Shown: positions 24,581 through 34,533 of the stretch, piece after piece | How positions within the stretch are numbered: the stretch's first letter is position 1 | Layout: every line of letters begins with the position of its first letter | NCBI GenBank assembly: GCA_020160955.1 | Contig: JAIUOX010000002.1 | Coordinates: forward strand, 1-64,000 | Source: Pseudomonadota bacterium | GTDB lineage: Bacteria > Pseudomonadota > Alphaproteobacteria > Reyranellales > Reyranellaceae | Reading direction: 5' to 3' | Length of the DNA stretch: 64,000 nt | Translations under genes and position numbers: made by a program | The notes under the pieces: generated by a model | What the model was told of the DNA's origin: nothing | Database searches by the model: none | Seen by the model: the letters and a program-made list of their open reading frames with translations, nothing else

Positions 24581-25555
24581 TCAGAGGAAGACGACGCGCG
24601 CCTCGCGGCCGATGATCTGGGGGAACTGCACGCCGTCGTCGGCCTGGATCTCGACCTCGACCTGGCGGACGCTGGCGACGCCCTTGTCGGCCTCGCTGCG
24701 CTTCTCGCGCTTCACCATGTTCGGCGCCAGCGCGACATGGGCCTTGTAGACCTGCGGGTTGCCGCGGAACGTCACCTCGACCGGCGCACCCTTCTTGAGG
24801 CGCGGCAGGTGGAGTTCGTCGACGGTCGCGAACACCCGCAACTGCTTCATGTCGACGATCTTGGCGATACCGAACTCGCTGACCAGCTCGCCCTCGCGCG
24901 ATCCGACCTGGACGACGACGCCGTCGATCGGCGCCCGCACCAGCGACTGCTCGAGGGCGCGCTGGGCATCCTCCAGCGCCGCCTTGAAGCGCTGGATCTC
25001 GATGGCGTTCTGGGAAAGCTGGATCTCGAGCGAGCGCTTGCTCAGCTCGAGCGACTTGCGCTGCTGCTCGATGCGCTGCTCGGCGAGCGCGACCTCGAGC
25101 TCGCGTTCCTCGCGCGGCCGGCCGGACCGCTCGCGCAGGATCGCGTTGAGGCGCTCCTGCTCGATCGTCGACTTCAGCGAGTCTTCCTGCAGCTTGATGT
25201 CGGTCGCGCTGGTGCCCAGCAGGACCTTCTCGCGCGTCTGCTCGACCTTGCGCAGGTTGTTCTCGGCGATCCGGACGTTGACCTCGTTGGTCGGGAAGCT
25301 GCTCATCACGGCGATGACGTCGCCGCGCTTGACCTTCTGGCCGTCGCGGATGCGCAGTTCCTTGATGACGGCGCCGCCCGCCGGGTCGTTCGAGACCACG
25401 ACCGTGCCGGCCGGCGCCTCGCTGTAGCCGCGCGCGACCAGCGGGCCGGTGGGCGCGATGACCCCGGTGTTGTTGCTCGCCGTCTGCTGGCCGATGGCGG
25501 CCCCGGCCGCCGCCAGGCCCGCCACGACCAGAGTCCCGGCCAAAATGCGCTTCAT
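24581..25555 (-). CDS. HlyD-family periplasmic adaptor protein
   Basis: 324 residues with an N-terminal membrane anchor or signal (MKRILAGTLVVAGLAAAG). A biotinyl-lipoyl half (AVIKELRIRDGQKVKRGDVIAVM) is followed by a long coiled-coil hairpin of about 120 residues. The second lipoyl half is LVRAPIDGVVVQVGSREGELVSE, and a beta-barrel domain ends the protein. Such proteins bridge inner-membrane exporters to outer-membrane channels. No ABC or RND pump is next to it, so its partner is encoded elsewhere or it works alone. The coiled-coil is long compared with RND adaptors and closer to ABC-type adaptors. Confidence 0.85.
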   Translation of the reverse strand: MKRILAGTLVVAGLAAAGAAIGQQTASNNTGVIAPTGPLVARGYSEAPAGTVVVSNDPAGGAVIKELRIRDGQKVKRGDVIAVMSSFPTNEVNVRIAENNLRKVEQTREKVLLGTSATDIKLQEDSLKSTIEQERLNAILRERSGRPREERELEVALAEQRIEQQRKSLELSKRSLEIQLSQNAIEIQRFKAALEDAQRALEQSLVRAPIDGVVVQVGSREGELVSEFGIAKIVDMKQLRVFATVDELHLPRLKKGAPVEVTFRGNPQVYKAHVALAPNMVKREKRSEADKGVASVRQVEVEIQADDGVQFPQIIGREARVVFL

Positions 25556-25712
25556 CGTCGTCGCCAACGCTCGCTATCCCGTCAATTCCGGACGGCCGGC
25601 CCCCGCCGGGACCGCCGTGCCGCAGGTTTGCGCCGAAAACGGCCCCGATTCAATGGGGGCGGACGGCGGACGGGACGAGCATCGCCCCGTTTTGTGGCAG
25701 AAATCGACCGTC

Positions 25713-27833
25713 CTACAGCCTGAGGACCCAGGCCTCGACGTTGCCCTTGCCCTTGACCTCGATCTCGCCGCGCGCCTCGAACGCGAACTGGTCCTTGAGG
25801 GCCTCGTAGACCGGCCGGGTGACCTGGATCATGTCGGGCAGGCCGGCCGATTCCATCCGGCTGGCGAGGTTCACCGTGTCGCCCCACAGGTCGTAGATGT
25901 ACTTGCTCTTGCCGATCACGCCGGCGACCACCGGCCCGCTGTTGATGCCGACCCGCAGCTTCATCGAGACCTTGTACTCCAGCGCGTGCTCGCGCGTGAT
26001 GTGCACCATGCGGATCGCCATCCGCACCATGCGGGCGGCGTGGTCGGGCACGTGCACCGGCAGGCCGCACACCGCCATGTAGGCGTCGCCCACCGTCTTG
26101 ATCTTCTCGATGCCCAGCTCGTGGGCCGCCTCGTCGAACCGGCTGAACAGCCCGTTGAGCAGCGTCACCACCTCGGCCGGCGGCATTTCCGACGACATCG
26201 CGGTGAAGCCGACCAAGTCGGCGAAGGCGACCGTCACCTCGGCGAAGCCGTCGGCGATCCGCCGCTCGCCGCCGCGCAGCCGGTTGGCGATCGGCGCCGG
26301 CAGCACGTTCAGCAGCAGTTCCTCGTTCTCCCGGTTCTTGCCCTCGATGACGATGTTCTTCTCGCTGATCTCGTCGACCATCGTGTTGAACGCGAAGCAG
26401 AGCTGGCCGATCTCGTCGTGGGTCCGCACCGGCACGTGGGCCTTGTGGTCGCCGCCCGCGAAGCGCCGCACACCGGCGGTCAGCTCGCGCAGCGGCCCGA
26501 GCAGGGAGCGCGACAGCCACGCGCCGGCCGCCAGCACGACCAGCAGGGCGATCGCGCCGACGATCAGCAGGTCGCGCTGCAGCCGCGCCACCGGCGCGAA
26601 GGCTTCCGACGCCTCCATGGTGGCGACCAGCCCCCAGTTGACGCCCGAGATGCGCACCGGCCCCCACGACGCCAGTACCGGCACGCCGCGGTAGTCGAGG
26701 ATCTCGCCGGTTCCCTCGACGCCGCCCAGCGCCGCCCGGCTGGCCGCGGTGTCGGCCCTCTGCTGCAGCACGGGCGTGCCGTAGCGCCGGATGTCCTCGA
26801 TGTCGGCATCGCTGGTCTGGCCGCCCTTCAGCCCGGCGAGGTAGCGCTCGCGGTCCTCGAAGAACAGGCGCGGGCTGGAACGCAGGTTGAGGTCGGCGCC
26901 GACCAGGTAGGCGTCGCCGGTCTGGCCGAGCCCCTCGTGCTGCCAGCGACGGTCGCCGGTGACGATCGAGTCGAGCTCGCCGATCGACAGTTGCGCCACC
27001 AGCACGCCGGTGACGACGCCGTTCTCGATCACCGGGGCCGCCATGAAGGCCTCCGGGTCGCCGTCGGACGGCAGGAAGTCGGCGAAGTCCTCGAGGCAGG
27101 TGCGCGACGGGTCGGGCGCCTCGGCGCAGCGCGCGGCGGCGGCGGCGAGGTTCGACTTGCGGTAGGGACCGGCGCGCAGCGAGGTGCCGAACTCCGCTTC
27201 CTTGTCGACCGTGTAGATGACGCGGCTGGTGCGCGGGTCGACCAGCAGCAGGTCGGTGAAGTTCAGCGTCGAGGCCGCCATGCGCAGCAGCGGGTGGAAG
27301 GTCGCGTGGACGTCGCCGTAGGCGCCGGCCGCCGCCTTGTCGAGCAGCTTGCGGCGGTCCCTGGGATGCGGGTTCTGGACGATGTACCAGTCCTGCAGGA
27401 AGTACGGCGCCGGGCGGACGGGCAGGAAGTCCTGGAGCGGCGCATCGGGCCCCAGCAGCCGGCGGACCATCGGCATGTAGTCGGCCTCGTACCAGCCGAC
27501 CACGCGCTGCCGGACGTCATCGGGCAGCGGCCGGGCATCGAGCTCGTCGACGGCTTCGCGGAAGCCGCGCATGGCGTCGATCACCATCTTGGAGGTCGCG
27601 AGCAGGCGCAGGTCGTTGCGCGCGCTGCGGATGTAGTTGGAGACCTGGTGCGCCTTGCTCTCGCGCGTGATGGTCAGCTGGTTGTAGATCGCCTCGCGCA
27701 GCGCGTCGCGCGCCCGCACGTAGCCCAGCACGCCGGTGATCAGCACGCCGGCCGCGCCGAGCAGCAGCAGCACGGCGAACAGCTTCGCCGCCAGTCCGAA
27801 ACGGCTGGCCGGAGGCGGTGAAGCGTCGGTCAT
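25713..27833 (-). CDS. membrane adenylate/guanylate cyclase with CACHE and HAMP domains
   Basis: 706 residues. Membrane helix 1 (about 15-38), a large periplasmic sensor of double-CACHE type (40-405), membrane helix 2 (about 410-430), a HAMP domain (430-490) and a class III cyclase domain (about 510-690). The cyclase has both metal-binding acids in VAFADLVGFTAMSS and KTVGDAYMAVCG, and the DLWGDTVNLASRM segment. It should make cAMP in response to an extracytoplasmic ligand. It starts 4 bases after the RraA-like gene, so it is at the end of the Liv/ChaA/RraA leftward gene string. Confidence 0.9.
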   Translation of the reverse strand: MTDASPPPASRFGLAAKLFAVLLLLGAAGVLITGVLGYVRARDALREAIYNQLTITRESKAHQVSNYIRSARNDLRLLATSKMVIDAMRGFREAVDELDARPLPDDVRQRVVGWYEADYMPMVRRLLGPDAPLQDFLPVRPAPYFLQDWYIVQNPHPRDRRKLLDKAAAGAYGDVHATFHPLLRMAASTLNFTDLLLVDPRTSRVIYTVDKEAEFGTSLRAGPYRKSNLAAAAARCAEAPDPSRTCLEDFADFLPSDGDPEAFMAAPVIENGVVTGVLVAQLSIGELDSIVTGDRRWQHEGLGQTGDAYLVGADLNLRSSPRLFFEDRERYLAGLKGGQTSDADIEDIRRYGTPVLQQRADTAASRAALGGVEGTGEILDYRGVPVLASWGPVRISGVNWGLVATMEASEAFAPVARLQRDLLIVGAIALLVVLAAGAWLSRSLLGPLRELTAGVRRFAGGDHKAHVPVRTHDEIGQLCFAFNTMVDEISEKNIVIEGKNRENEELLLNVLPAPIANRLRGGERRIADGFAEVTVAFADLVGFTAMSSEMPPAEVVTLLNGLFSRFDEAAHELGIEKIKTVGDAYMAVCGLPVHVPDHAARMVRMAIRMVHITREHALEYKVSMKLRVGINSGPVVAGVIGKSKYIYDLWGDTVNLASRMESAGLPDMIQVTRPVYEALKDQFAFEARGEIEVKGKGNVEAWVLRL

Positions 27834-27837
27834 GCCG

Positions 27838-28569
27838 TCAGCTCTTCTTCGGCGTGTAGGCGCCGCCCGACGAGGCGGCGCGCACCTCGGCCGCGGTCTT
27901 GGCCTTGCGCAGGTCGACCAGGCGGCGGGCCTCGTCGTCCAGCATGGCGCGGGCGTTCTTGACCACCGCCGGCGCGTGGACCGCCGGGAACTTCACCGCG
28001 CCGTTCTCGTCCATGTGGATGAGATCGCCGGGCGCCACGTCCATGCCGCCGACCGAGACCGGCACGTTGACCGCCTGCACCGCCATCTCGCCGTGGCCGG
28101 CGGTGACGCCGTCCAGCAGCAGCTGGAAGCGCAGCCTGCGGATCGCGTCGACGTCGCGCGACGGGCCGTTGGAGATCATGCCGACGCAGCCCACGGCCAT
28201 CATCGAGCTGACCATCATCTCGCCGGCGAGGCCGGCCTTCTTGTGGATCTCCGGCGGCCACTTCTGCTGCAGCACCAGGACGGTCGGCTTCTTCATGGCG
28301 TCGAGCGCGTCGATCACGTCCATGAACGACAGGCGGCCGGCGAAGTTGGGGTCGGGCAGGCCGTACACGCAGGTCACCGCGTAGCCGACGATCGGCCCCA
28401 TCTCCGGGTAGATGCAGCGGATCGTGTTGTCGGTGTACCAGTTCTCGGTCCACGGGTTGTACAGCCCGAGGCAGAGCGGGTTCTTCGGGTAGGTCGCGAC
28501 CACGTTGGTGATGGTCGGCGTGTCGATCTTGCGCAGTTCGGCAAAGATCTCGTCGGACAGTTCGGTCAT
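27838..28569 (-). CDS. RraA-like aldolase/decarboxylase family protein
   Basis: 243 residues, start at ATG 28569 after GGGGGA. The family motifs are present: a GxxGM-NGPSRD segment carrying the conserved Arg-Asp pair, and VPVSVGGMDVAPGDLIHMDENGAVKFP near the C-terminus. Enzymes of this group cleave 4-hydroxy-4-methyl-2-oxoglutarate or decarboxylate oxaloacetate; others only bind RNase E. Because it lies beside a solute transporter rather than an RNA gene, a metabolic aldolase is more likely. The extra N-terminal 60 residues (NPWTENWYTDNTIRCIYPE) are typical of the longer metabolic members. Confidence 0.85.
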   Translation of the reverse strand: MTELSDEIFAELRKIDTPTITNVVATYPKNPLCLGLYNPWTENWYTDNTIRCIYPEMGPIVGYAVTCVYGLPDPNFAGRLSFMDVIDALDAMKKPTVLVLQQKWPPEIHKKAGLAGEMMVSSMMAVGCVGMISNGPSRDVDAIRRLRFQLLLDGVTAGHGEMAVQAVNVPVSVGGMDVAPGDLIHMDENGAVKFPAVHAPAVVKNARAMLDDEARRLVDLRKAKTAAEVRAASSGGAYTPKKS

Positions 28570-28646
28570 GGGTCCCCCGGGCGATTTACAGGCTGTTGTT
28601 CTTGCGCGAATGCCGCCGGGCGGCAAGGGCCGGCTCGGCACCCCGG

Positions 28647-29744
28647 TCAGGGCACGAAGACCAGGAAAACGAAGACCGCGAAAAGCACGAGGTGCACGAA
28701 TCCCGGCAGGATGTTGGTCCGCCCGCCGCCGAAGGTGACGAGGCTGACCCCGAAGGTCAGCACCAGCAGCACCGTGTCGGGCATGGTGATGCCGAGTTCC
28801 AGCGGCACGCCCAGCAGCATCGCCAGCAGGCTGACCGCGGGGATGGTGAGGCCGATCGTCGCCAGCGACGAGCCGAGCGCGAGGTTGAGGCTCTTCTGCA
28901 ACTCGTTGCGCCGGGCCGCGCGCAGCGCTGACACCGTCTCGGGCAGCAGGACCAGAAGCGCCACCAGCAGGCCGACCGACTGGATCGGTGCGCCGACCGC
29001 CAGCACCGCGTCCTCGATCGAGCCCGAAACGCTCTTGGCCAGCAGGACCACGGCGACCAGCCCGGCGACCAGGAGGCCGGCGCTTTCCCAGACCCGTGCC
29101 ATCGGCGGGTGGGCGTCTTCTTCCGCCTGCGCGCCGCCGAGGTCGGACAGGAAGTAGTCGCGGTGGCGCACCGTCTGGACGTAGAGGAAGACGCCGTACA
29201 GCAGGATCGTCGCGCCGGCGACGAAGCCCAGCTGCGGCGTCGAGTAGAACGGCCCCGGGGCACTGGTCGTATAGGTCGGCAGCACCAGCGTCAGCGTGGC
29301 GAGCGGCATCAGCACGACCAGGTAGGCGCTGGTGCCGGACAGGCGGAAGCCCTGCTCGCCGTAGCGCAGCCCGCCCATCACGACGCACAGGCCGACGACG
29401 CCGTTGCACACCACCATGATGACCGCGAACACCGTCTCGCGCGCCAGCGTCGGCTGGCCCTCGCCGGCCAGCATGATCGACAGGATCAGCGCGACCTCGA
29501 TCACCGTCACCGCGACGGTGAGGACCAGCGTGCCGTAGGGCTCGCCGGTGCGATGGGCGATCACGTCGGCGTGGTAGACGCAGGCGAACACCGTGGCCAT
29601 CAGCACGACCAGCAGGAACAGCGGCAGCACGACGGCCAGGCCGGCCGGCAACACCGCCGGCTTGGCGAGCGCGGCGGCGACCGCGACGGCCAGTCCCGCC
29701 ACCGGCAGGACCCGCCACGTCCAGCGCTTGCGCGATGTCGCCAC
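28647..29744 (-). CDS. ChaA-like calcium/proton antiporter
   Basis: 365 residues from a GTG that begins one base after the LivM stop codon. There are eleven or so hydrophobic segments in two repeated halves. Each half carries the helix with a conserved acidic residue in the CaCA pattern: VTVAVTVIEVALILSIML in the first and LLVLLPETVSALRAARRNELQKSLNLALGSSLATIGLTIP in the second. This family exchanges Ca2+, Na+ or K+ for protons in the inner membrane. A role in calcium homeostasis is inferred; linkage to an amino acid transporter is unusual. Confidence 0.85.
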   Translation of the reverse strand: MATSRKRWTWRVLPVAGLAVAVAAALAKPAVLPAGLAVVLPLFLLVVLMATVFACVYHADVIAHRTGEPYGTLVLTVAVTVIEVALILSIMLAGEGQPTLARETVFAVIMVVCNGVVGLCVVMGGLRYGEQGFRLSGTSAYLVVLMPLATLTLVLPTYTTSAPGPFYSTPQLGFVAGATILLYGVFLYVQTVRHRDYFLSDLGGAQAEEDAHPPMARVWESAGLLVAGLVAVVLLAKSVSGSIEDAVLAVGAPIQSVGLLVALLVLLPETVSALRAARRNELQKSLNLALGSSLATIGLTIPAVSLLAMLLGVPLELGITMPDTVLLVLTFGVSLVTFGGGRTNILPGFVHLVLFAVFVFLVFVP

Positions 29745-29745
29745 G

Positions 29746-30684
29746 TCAGACCGCCTTGCGGCGGGCCTTCCACCACTCCGACAGCTCGCCGACCAGGCCC
29801 TTGCGGAAGGCCATGACGATGACGACGAAGATGAAGCCCTGGATGACCAGGACGAACTCGCCGGTCGAGGCGAGGTAGTTCTGCATCGTCACGATGACGA
29901 AGGCGCCGACCACCGGGCCGATGATGGTCCCGAGCCCGCCGACCAGCGCCATCAGCACCACCTCGCCGGACATCGCCGAGCTGACGTCGGTCAGGGTCGC
30001 GAACTGCAGCACCATCGCCTTGGTCGCGCCGGCGAGGCCGGCCAGGGCGGCCGACAGCACGAAGGCCAGCAGCTTGTAGCGGTCGGCCTCGTAGCCCAGC
30101 GACAGGGCGCGCTGCTCGTTGTCGCGGATCGCCTTCATCACCTGGCCGAACGGCGAGTGGATGATGCGGTAGACCGCGAAGAAGCCGAACAGGAAGATCG
30201 CCAGCACGACGTAGTACAGGACGCGGTCGTCCTTGGTCGGGATCAGCCCGCCGAGCAGCGGCTTGCGGGCGATGCCCTGCAGCCCGTCCTCGCCGTGCGT
30301 GAACGGCGCCTGCACGCAGAAGAAGTAGACCATCTGCGCGAAGGCCAGCGTGATCATCGCGAAGTAGATGCCCTGGCGGCGGATCGCCAGCGCGCCGGTC
30401 ACGACGCCGATCGCCGCCGCGCCGGCGACGCCTGCCAGCAGGCCGAGCTCGGGCGGCAGGTTCCACGCCTTGACGACGTGGCCGTAGAAGTAGCCCGCCA
30501 TGCCGAAGAACATGGCATGGCCGAAGCTCATCAGGCCGACGTAGCCGAGCAGCAGGTTGAAGGCGCAGGCGAACAGCGCGAAGCACAGCGCCGTCATCAG
30601 GAACACCGGGTAGGCGATCCACGGCGCGGCCAGCGCCAGGACGGCCACGAGGGCGATGACGGGAAGGCGCGAGGTGCTGGTCAT
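29746..30684 (-). CDS. livM: branched-chain amino acid-type ABC permease LivM
   Basis: 312 residues with eight or nine membrane segments. The family-typical core is NLLLGYVGLMSFGHAMFFGMAGYFYGH, followed by the cytoplasmic loop RDNEQRALSLGYEADRYKLLAFVLSAALAGLAG that contacts the ATPases, and GGLGTIIGPVVGAF. It overlaps livH by ATGA and pairs with it to form the channel. Substrates of such systems include branched-chain amino acids but also amides, urea or aromatic acids; the exact one is not readable here. Confidence 0.92.
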   Translation of the reverse strand: MTSTSRLPVIALVAVLALAAPWIAYPVFLMTALCFALFACAFNLLLGYVGLMSFGHAMFFGMAGYFYGHVVKAWNLPPELGLLAGVAGAAAIGVVTGALAIRRQGIYFAMITLAFAQMVYFFCVQAPFTHGEDGLQGIARKPLLGGLIPTKDDRVLYYVVLAIFLFGFFAVYRIIHSPFGQVMKAIRDNEQRALSLGYEADRYKLLAFVLSAALAGLAGATKAMVLQFATLTDVSSAMSGEVVLMALVGGLGTIIGPVVGAFVIVTMQNYLASTGEFVLVIQGFIFVVIVMAFRKGLVGELSEWWKARRKAV

Positions 30685-31562
30685 TTGGTCTGCCCGAACA
30701 GGCCGGCCGGCTTGATCAGCAGGACCAGCGCCATGACGACGAAGATCACCGTGTTCGAGGCCGGCGGGTAGAACACCTTGGTCAGGCCCTCGATCAGGCC
30801 GAGGCCGAAGCCGGTGACGATCGAGCCCATGATCGAGCCCATGCCGCCGATCACCACCACCGCGAACACGACCAGCACCAGGTTGGTGCCCATCAGCGCC
30901 GAGACCTGCTGGATCGGCGCGGCCAGCACGCCGGCCAGCGCGGCCAGCCCGACGCCGAGGCCGTAGGTGAGCGTGATCAGGCGCGGCACGTTGATGCCGA
31001 AGGCCCGCACCAGCGTCGGGTTCTCGGTCGCCGCCCGCAGGTAGGCGCCGAGCTTGGTGCGCTCGATGCCGTACCAGGTGGCGAGGCAGACCACGAGGGC
31101 CGCGATCACGACGAAGCCGCGGTAGGTCGGCAGGAACATGAAGCCGAGGTTGGTGCCGCCCGGGATCGGGTTCGGATAGGGCGCGCCCGACGAGCCCCAC
31201 TTCCACTGGAACAGCCCCTCGATCATCAGCGCGAGGCCGAAGGTCAGCAGGAAGCCGTACAGGTGGTCGAGGTGGTAGATGCGTTTCAGCATCAGCTTCT
31301 CGAGGATCACGCCGAACAGGCCGACGATCAGCGGCGCCAGCACCAGCGAGGCCCAGAACGGCACGTCGAACAGGCCGAGCATCAGCCACGCCGCGAAGGC
31401 GCCCATCATGTACTGCGCGCCGTGGGTGAAGTTGATCACGTTCAGCATGCCGAAGATGACCGCGAGGCCGAGGCTCAGCATGGCGTAGAAGGCGCCGTTG
31501 ATCAGGCCGAGCAGCAGCTGGCCGAACAACGCCTGGGGCGGGACACCGATCAGTTCGAACAT
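30681..31562 (-). CDS. livH: branched-chain amino acid-type ABC permease LivH
   Basis: 293 residues with eight hydrophobic segments. The family signatures GLINGAFYAMLSLGLAVIFGMLNVINFTHG at the N-terminus, RAATENPTLVRAFGINVPR in the coupling loop, and GGMGSIMGSIVTGFGLGLIEG are all present. It lies between the ATPase genes and livM with an overlap on one side and 2 bases on the other, so it is part of one operon. Works in the inner membrane with LivM, LivG and LivF. Confidence 0.93.
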   Translation of the reverse strand: MFELIGVPPQALFGQLLLGLINGAFYAMLSLGLAVIFGMLNVINFTHGAQYMMGAFAAWLMLGLFDVPFWASLVLAPLIVGLFGVILEKLMLKRIYHLDHLYGFLLTFGLALMIEGLFQWKWGSSGAPYPNPIPGGTNLGFMFLPTYRGFVVIAALVVCLATWYGIERTKLGAYLRAATENPTLVRAFGINVPRLITLTYGLGVGLAALAGVLAAPIQQVSALMGTNLVLVVFAVVVIGGMGSIMGSIVTGFGLGLIEGLTKVFYPPASNTVIFVVMALVLLIKPAGLFGQTK

Positions 31563-31564
31563 GG

Positions 31565-32261
<697 letters not shown>

Positions 32262-32269
<8 letters not shown>

Positions 32270-33020
32270 GGCCCGTCCCCACGTAGGCCTCGACGACGGC
32301 CGGGTTGGTCGACACCGACGCGTAGGGTCCTTCCGCCAGGACCTCGCCGCGCGCCAGCACGGTGATCATGTCGGACAGGTCGGCGACGACCGACATGTTG
32401 TGCTCGACCATCAGCACGGTGCGATTCTTCGACACCGTGCGAATCAGGGTGGCGATGCGCTTGATGTCCTCCTGGCCGAGGCCGGCCATCGGCTCGTCGA
32501 GCAGCATCATCTCGGGCTCGAGCGCCAGCGTGGTGGCGATCTCCAGGGCCCGCTTGCGGCCGTAGGGCAGCTCGACCGCCGGCAGCTCGGCGAAGGCCTC
32601 GAGGCCGACCGCCGCCACCAGCTCGAGCGCCCGGGCGTCGAGCTCGGCCAGCACCCGCTCGGAGCGCCAGAAGTAGAAGGAGTTGCCCAGCTTGCGCTGC
32701 AGCGCGACGCGGACGTTCTCGCGCACCGACAGGTGCGGGAACACCGCCGAGATCTGGAACGAGCGCGCGAGGCCGAGGCGGGCGATCGCCGCCGGCGAAC
32801 TGCCGGTGATGTCGCGGCCGTTAAAGTGAATGCGGCCGGCGGTCGGCGTCAGGAAGTGCGTCAGCAGGTTGAAGCACGTCGTCTTGCCGGCGCCGTTCGG
32901 CCCGATCAACGCGTGGATCGTGTGCCGCCTGACCCGCAAATTCACGTTCTTGACCGCCACGAATCCCTTGAATTCCTTGGTCAGTCCGCTGGCTTCGAGA
33001 ATTGTCTCTTGTTCAGCCAT
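32262..33020 (-). CDS. livG: ABC transporter ATPase LivG
   Basis: 252 residues from ATG 33020, after an AGGGGGG ribosome site. Walker A GPNGAGKTT, the LivG-type insertion ARSFQISAVFPHLSVRENV, the signature in the form LPYGRKRALEIA, and Walker B MMLLDEPMAGL are visible. It is the first gene of the leftward livGFHM string. It is divergent from the binding-protein gene at 33146 across 125 bases, where both promoters must lie; I saw no consensus boxes there. Confidence 0.93.
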
Positions 33021-33145
33021 CAACCCCCCTGCTGGATGCGAATAAATCGAAGGATTTGGTCGCTGTCCAGCACTGGCGTCGGGCACCGCCTGTCGCTAGA
33101 TTTCGGCCCTTGCGGGGGGAAGAACCGCTTCGGGAGGACTATCGT

Positions 33146-34369
33146 ATGAAAGTTTCAACCACTGCCCGGTACGCCGGCACGGCCGTCGCGCTGGCCGGCG
33201 CCGCCGCGATCGGCCTGGCCGCCATCGCGCACGCCCAGACGCCGCCGCCGCTGAAGATCGGCGTGATGGAAGGCTTCTCCGGCGTCTACGGCGACCTGAC
33301 CGCCGGCGAGGTCGAGGCGATGCAGATGGCCGTCGAGGATGTCGGCGGCAAGGTGCTCGGCCGCTCGATCGAGATCCTCTCGGCCGACCACCAGACCAAG
33401 CCCGACGTCGGCGCGTCGATCGCCCGGCGCTGGTACGACGTCGACGGCGTCAAGATGATCACCGGCCTCGGCACCTCGTCGGTGGCGCTGGCGGTCCGCA
33501 AGATCGCCCAGGAAAAGGGCCTGATCGACATCAACACCGGCGCCGCCTCGGCCGACCTCACCGGCCCGGCCTGCTCGGAGACCGGCGCCCACTGGGTCTA
33601 CGACACCTACGCGCTGGCGCACGTGACCGGCGAGGCGATGGTCAAGGCTGGCGGCGACTCGTGGTACTTCCTGACCGCCGACTACGCGTTCGGCCACGCG
33701 CTCGAGCGCGACGTCACCGCGGTCGTTAAGGATGCCGGCGGCAAGGTGCTGGGCAGCGTCCGGCACCCGCTCAGCACGCAGGACTTCTCGTCCTTCCTGC
33801 TGCAGGCCCAGGCCTCGAAGGCCAAGGTGATCGGCCTGGCCAACGCCGGCCAGGACACCATCAACTCGATCAAGCAGGCCGGCGAGTTCGGCATCACCAA
33901 GGGCGGCCAGAAGCTGGCCGGCCTTCTGGTGTTCGCGACCGACGTGCAGTCGCTGACCCTGCCGGTGGCGCAGGGCCTGGTGCTGACCGAGGCGTTCTAC
34001 TGGGACCTCAACGACGAGACCCGCGCCTGGACCAAGCGCTACCGCGCCAAGAAGGACAAGCTGCCGAGCATGCTGACGGTCGGCGTCTACAGCTCGACCC
34101 TGCACTACCTCAAGGCCGTGCAGGCCGCCGGCACCGACGACGCCAAGGCGGTGATGGCGAAGATGCGCGAGATGCCGGTCAACGACGTCATGACCAAGAA
34201 CGGCAAGCTGCGCGAGGACGGCCGGCTGGTGCGCGACATGTACCTGTTCGAGGTCAAGTCGCCGGCCGAGTCGAAGGGCAAGGACGACATCTACAAGCTG
34301 GTCGCCACCGTGCCGGGCGACAAGGCCTACCGGCCGATGGCCGAGGGCAAGTGCCCGTTCGTGAAGTAG
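33146..34369 (+). CDS. periplasmic binding protein of the Liv system
   Basis: 407 residues with a Sec signal peptide cut near AHAQ. The type I periplasmic binding fold is shown by LKIGVMEGFSGVYGDLTAGEVEAMQMA, TGLGTSSVALAVRKIAQE, and WYFLTADYAFGHALERD. It captures the substrate for the adjacent LivHMGF permease. Members with this ABC_sub_bind style are often aromatic acid or amide receptors rather than leucine binders. Ribosome site GGGAGG. A strong intrinsic terminator follows. Confidence 0.92.
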   Translation: MKVSTTARYAGTAVALAGAAAIGLAAIAHAQTPPPLKIGVMEGFSGVYGDLTAGEVEAMQMAVEDVGGKVLGRSIEILSADHQTKPDVGASIARRWYDVDGVKMITGLGTSSVALAVRKIAQEKGLIDINTGAASADLTGPACSETGAHWVYDTYALAHVTGEAMVKAGGDSWYFLTADYAFGHALERDVTAVVKDAGGKVLGSVRHPLSTQDFSSFLLQAQASKAKVIGLANAGQDTINSIKQAGEFGITKGGQKLAGLLVFATDVQSLTLPVAQGLVLTEAFYWDLNDETRAWTKRYRAKKDKLPSMLTVGVYSSTLHYLKAVQAAGTDDAKAVMAKMREMPVNDVMTKNGKLREDGRLVRDMYLFEVKSPAESKGKDDIYKLVATVPGDKAYRPMAEGKCPFVK

Positions 34370-34400
34370 ACCGATCGCGGTCCCGCCGGGATCGAACGGA

Positions 34401-34425
34401 AAGGGCGCCTGCGGGCGCCCTTTTT
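34401..34425 (+). terminator. intrinsic terminator after the Liv binding-protein gene
   Basis: GGGCGCC (34403-34409) pairs with GGCGCCC (34414-34420) around a TGCG loop, followed by TTTTT at 34421-34425. It separates the binding-protein gene from the sigma factor operon. Confidence 0.9.
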
Positions 34426-34479
34426 GTTTGCGCGAATGCTGTCGCGATCAAGCTGCACAACGGTTGTGATCTGTTACGA

Positions 34480-34507
34480 TTTACAATTATCGGATGTGCC
34501 ATACACT
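34480..34507 (+). promoter_or_regulatory. possible sigma70-type promoter of the sigma/CHAT operon
   Basis: TTTACA (34480-34485) and TACACT (34502-34507) are 16 bases apart in an AT-rich patch upstream of the sigma factor GTG at 34534. If the factor is autoregulated, a second, unrecognised ECF promoter may lie in the same interval. Confidence 0.4.
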
Positions 34508-34533
34508 CCGGCTGTATCGCCCTGGAGTGCCGT

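Noticed and set aside
22355-25723. An 1122-codon open frame on the plus strand
   Set aside because: It runs antisense across the HWE kinase and HlyD genes and has shadow composition (Arg, Gln, His, Ala); both true genes have clear motifs.
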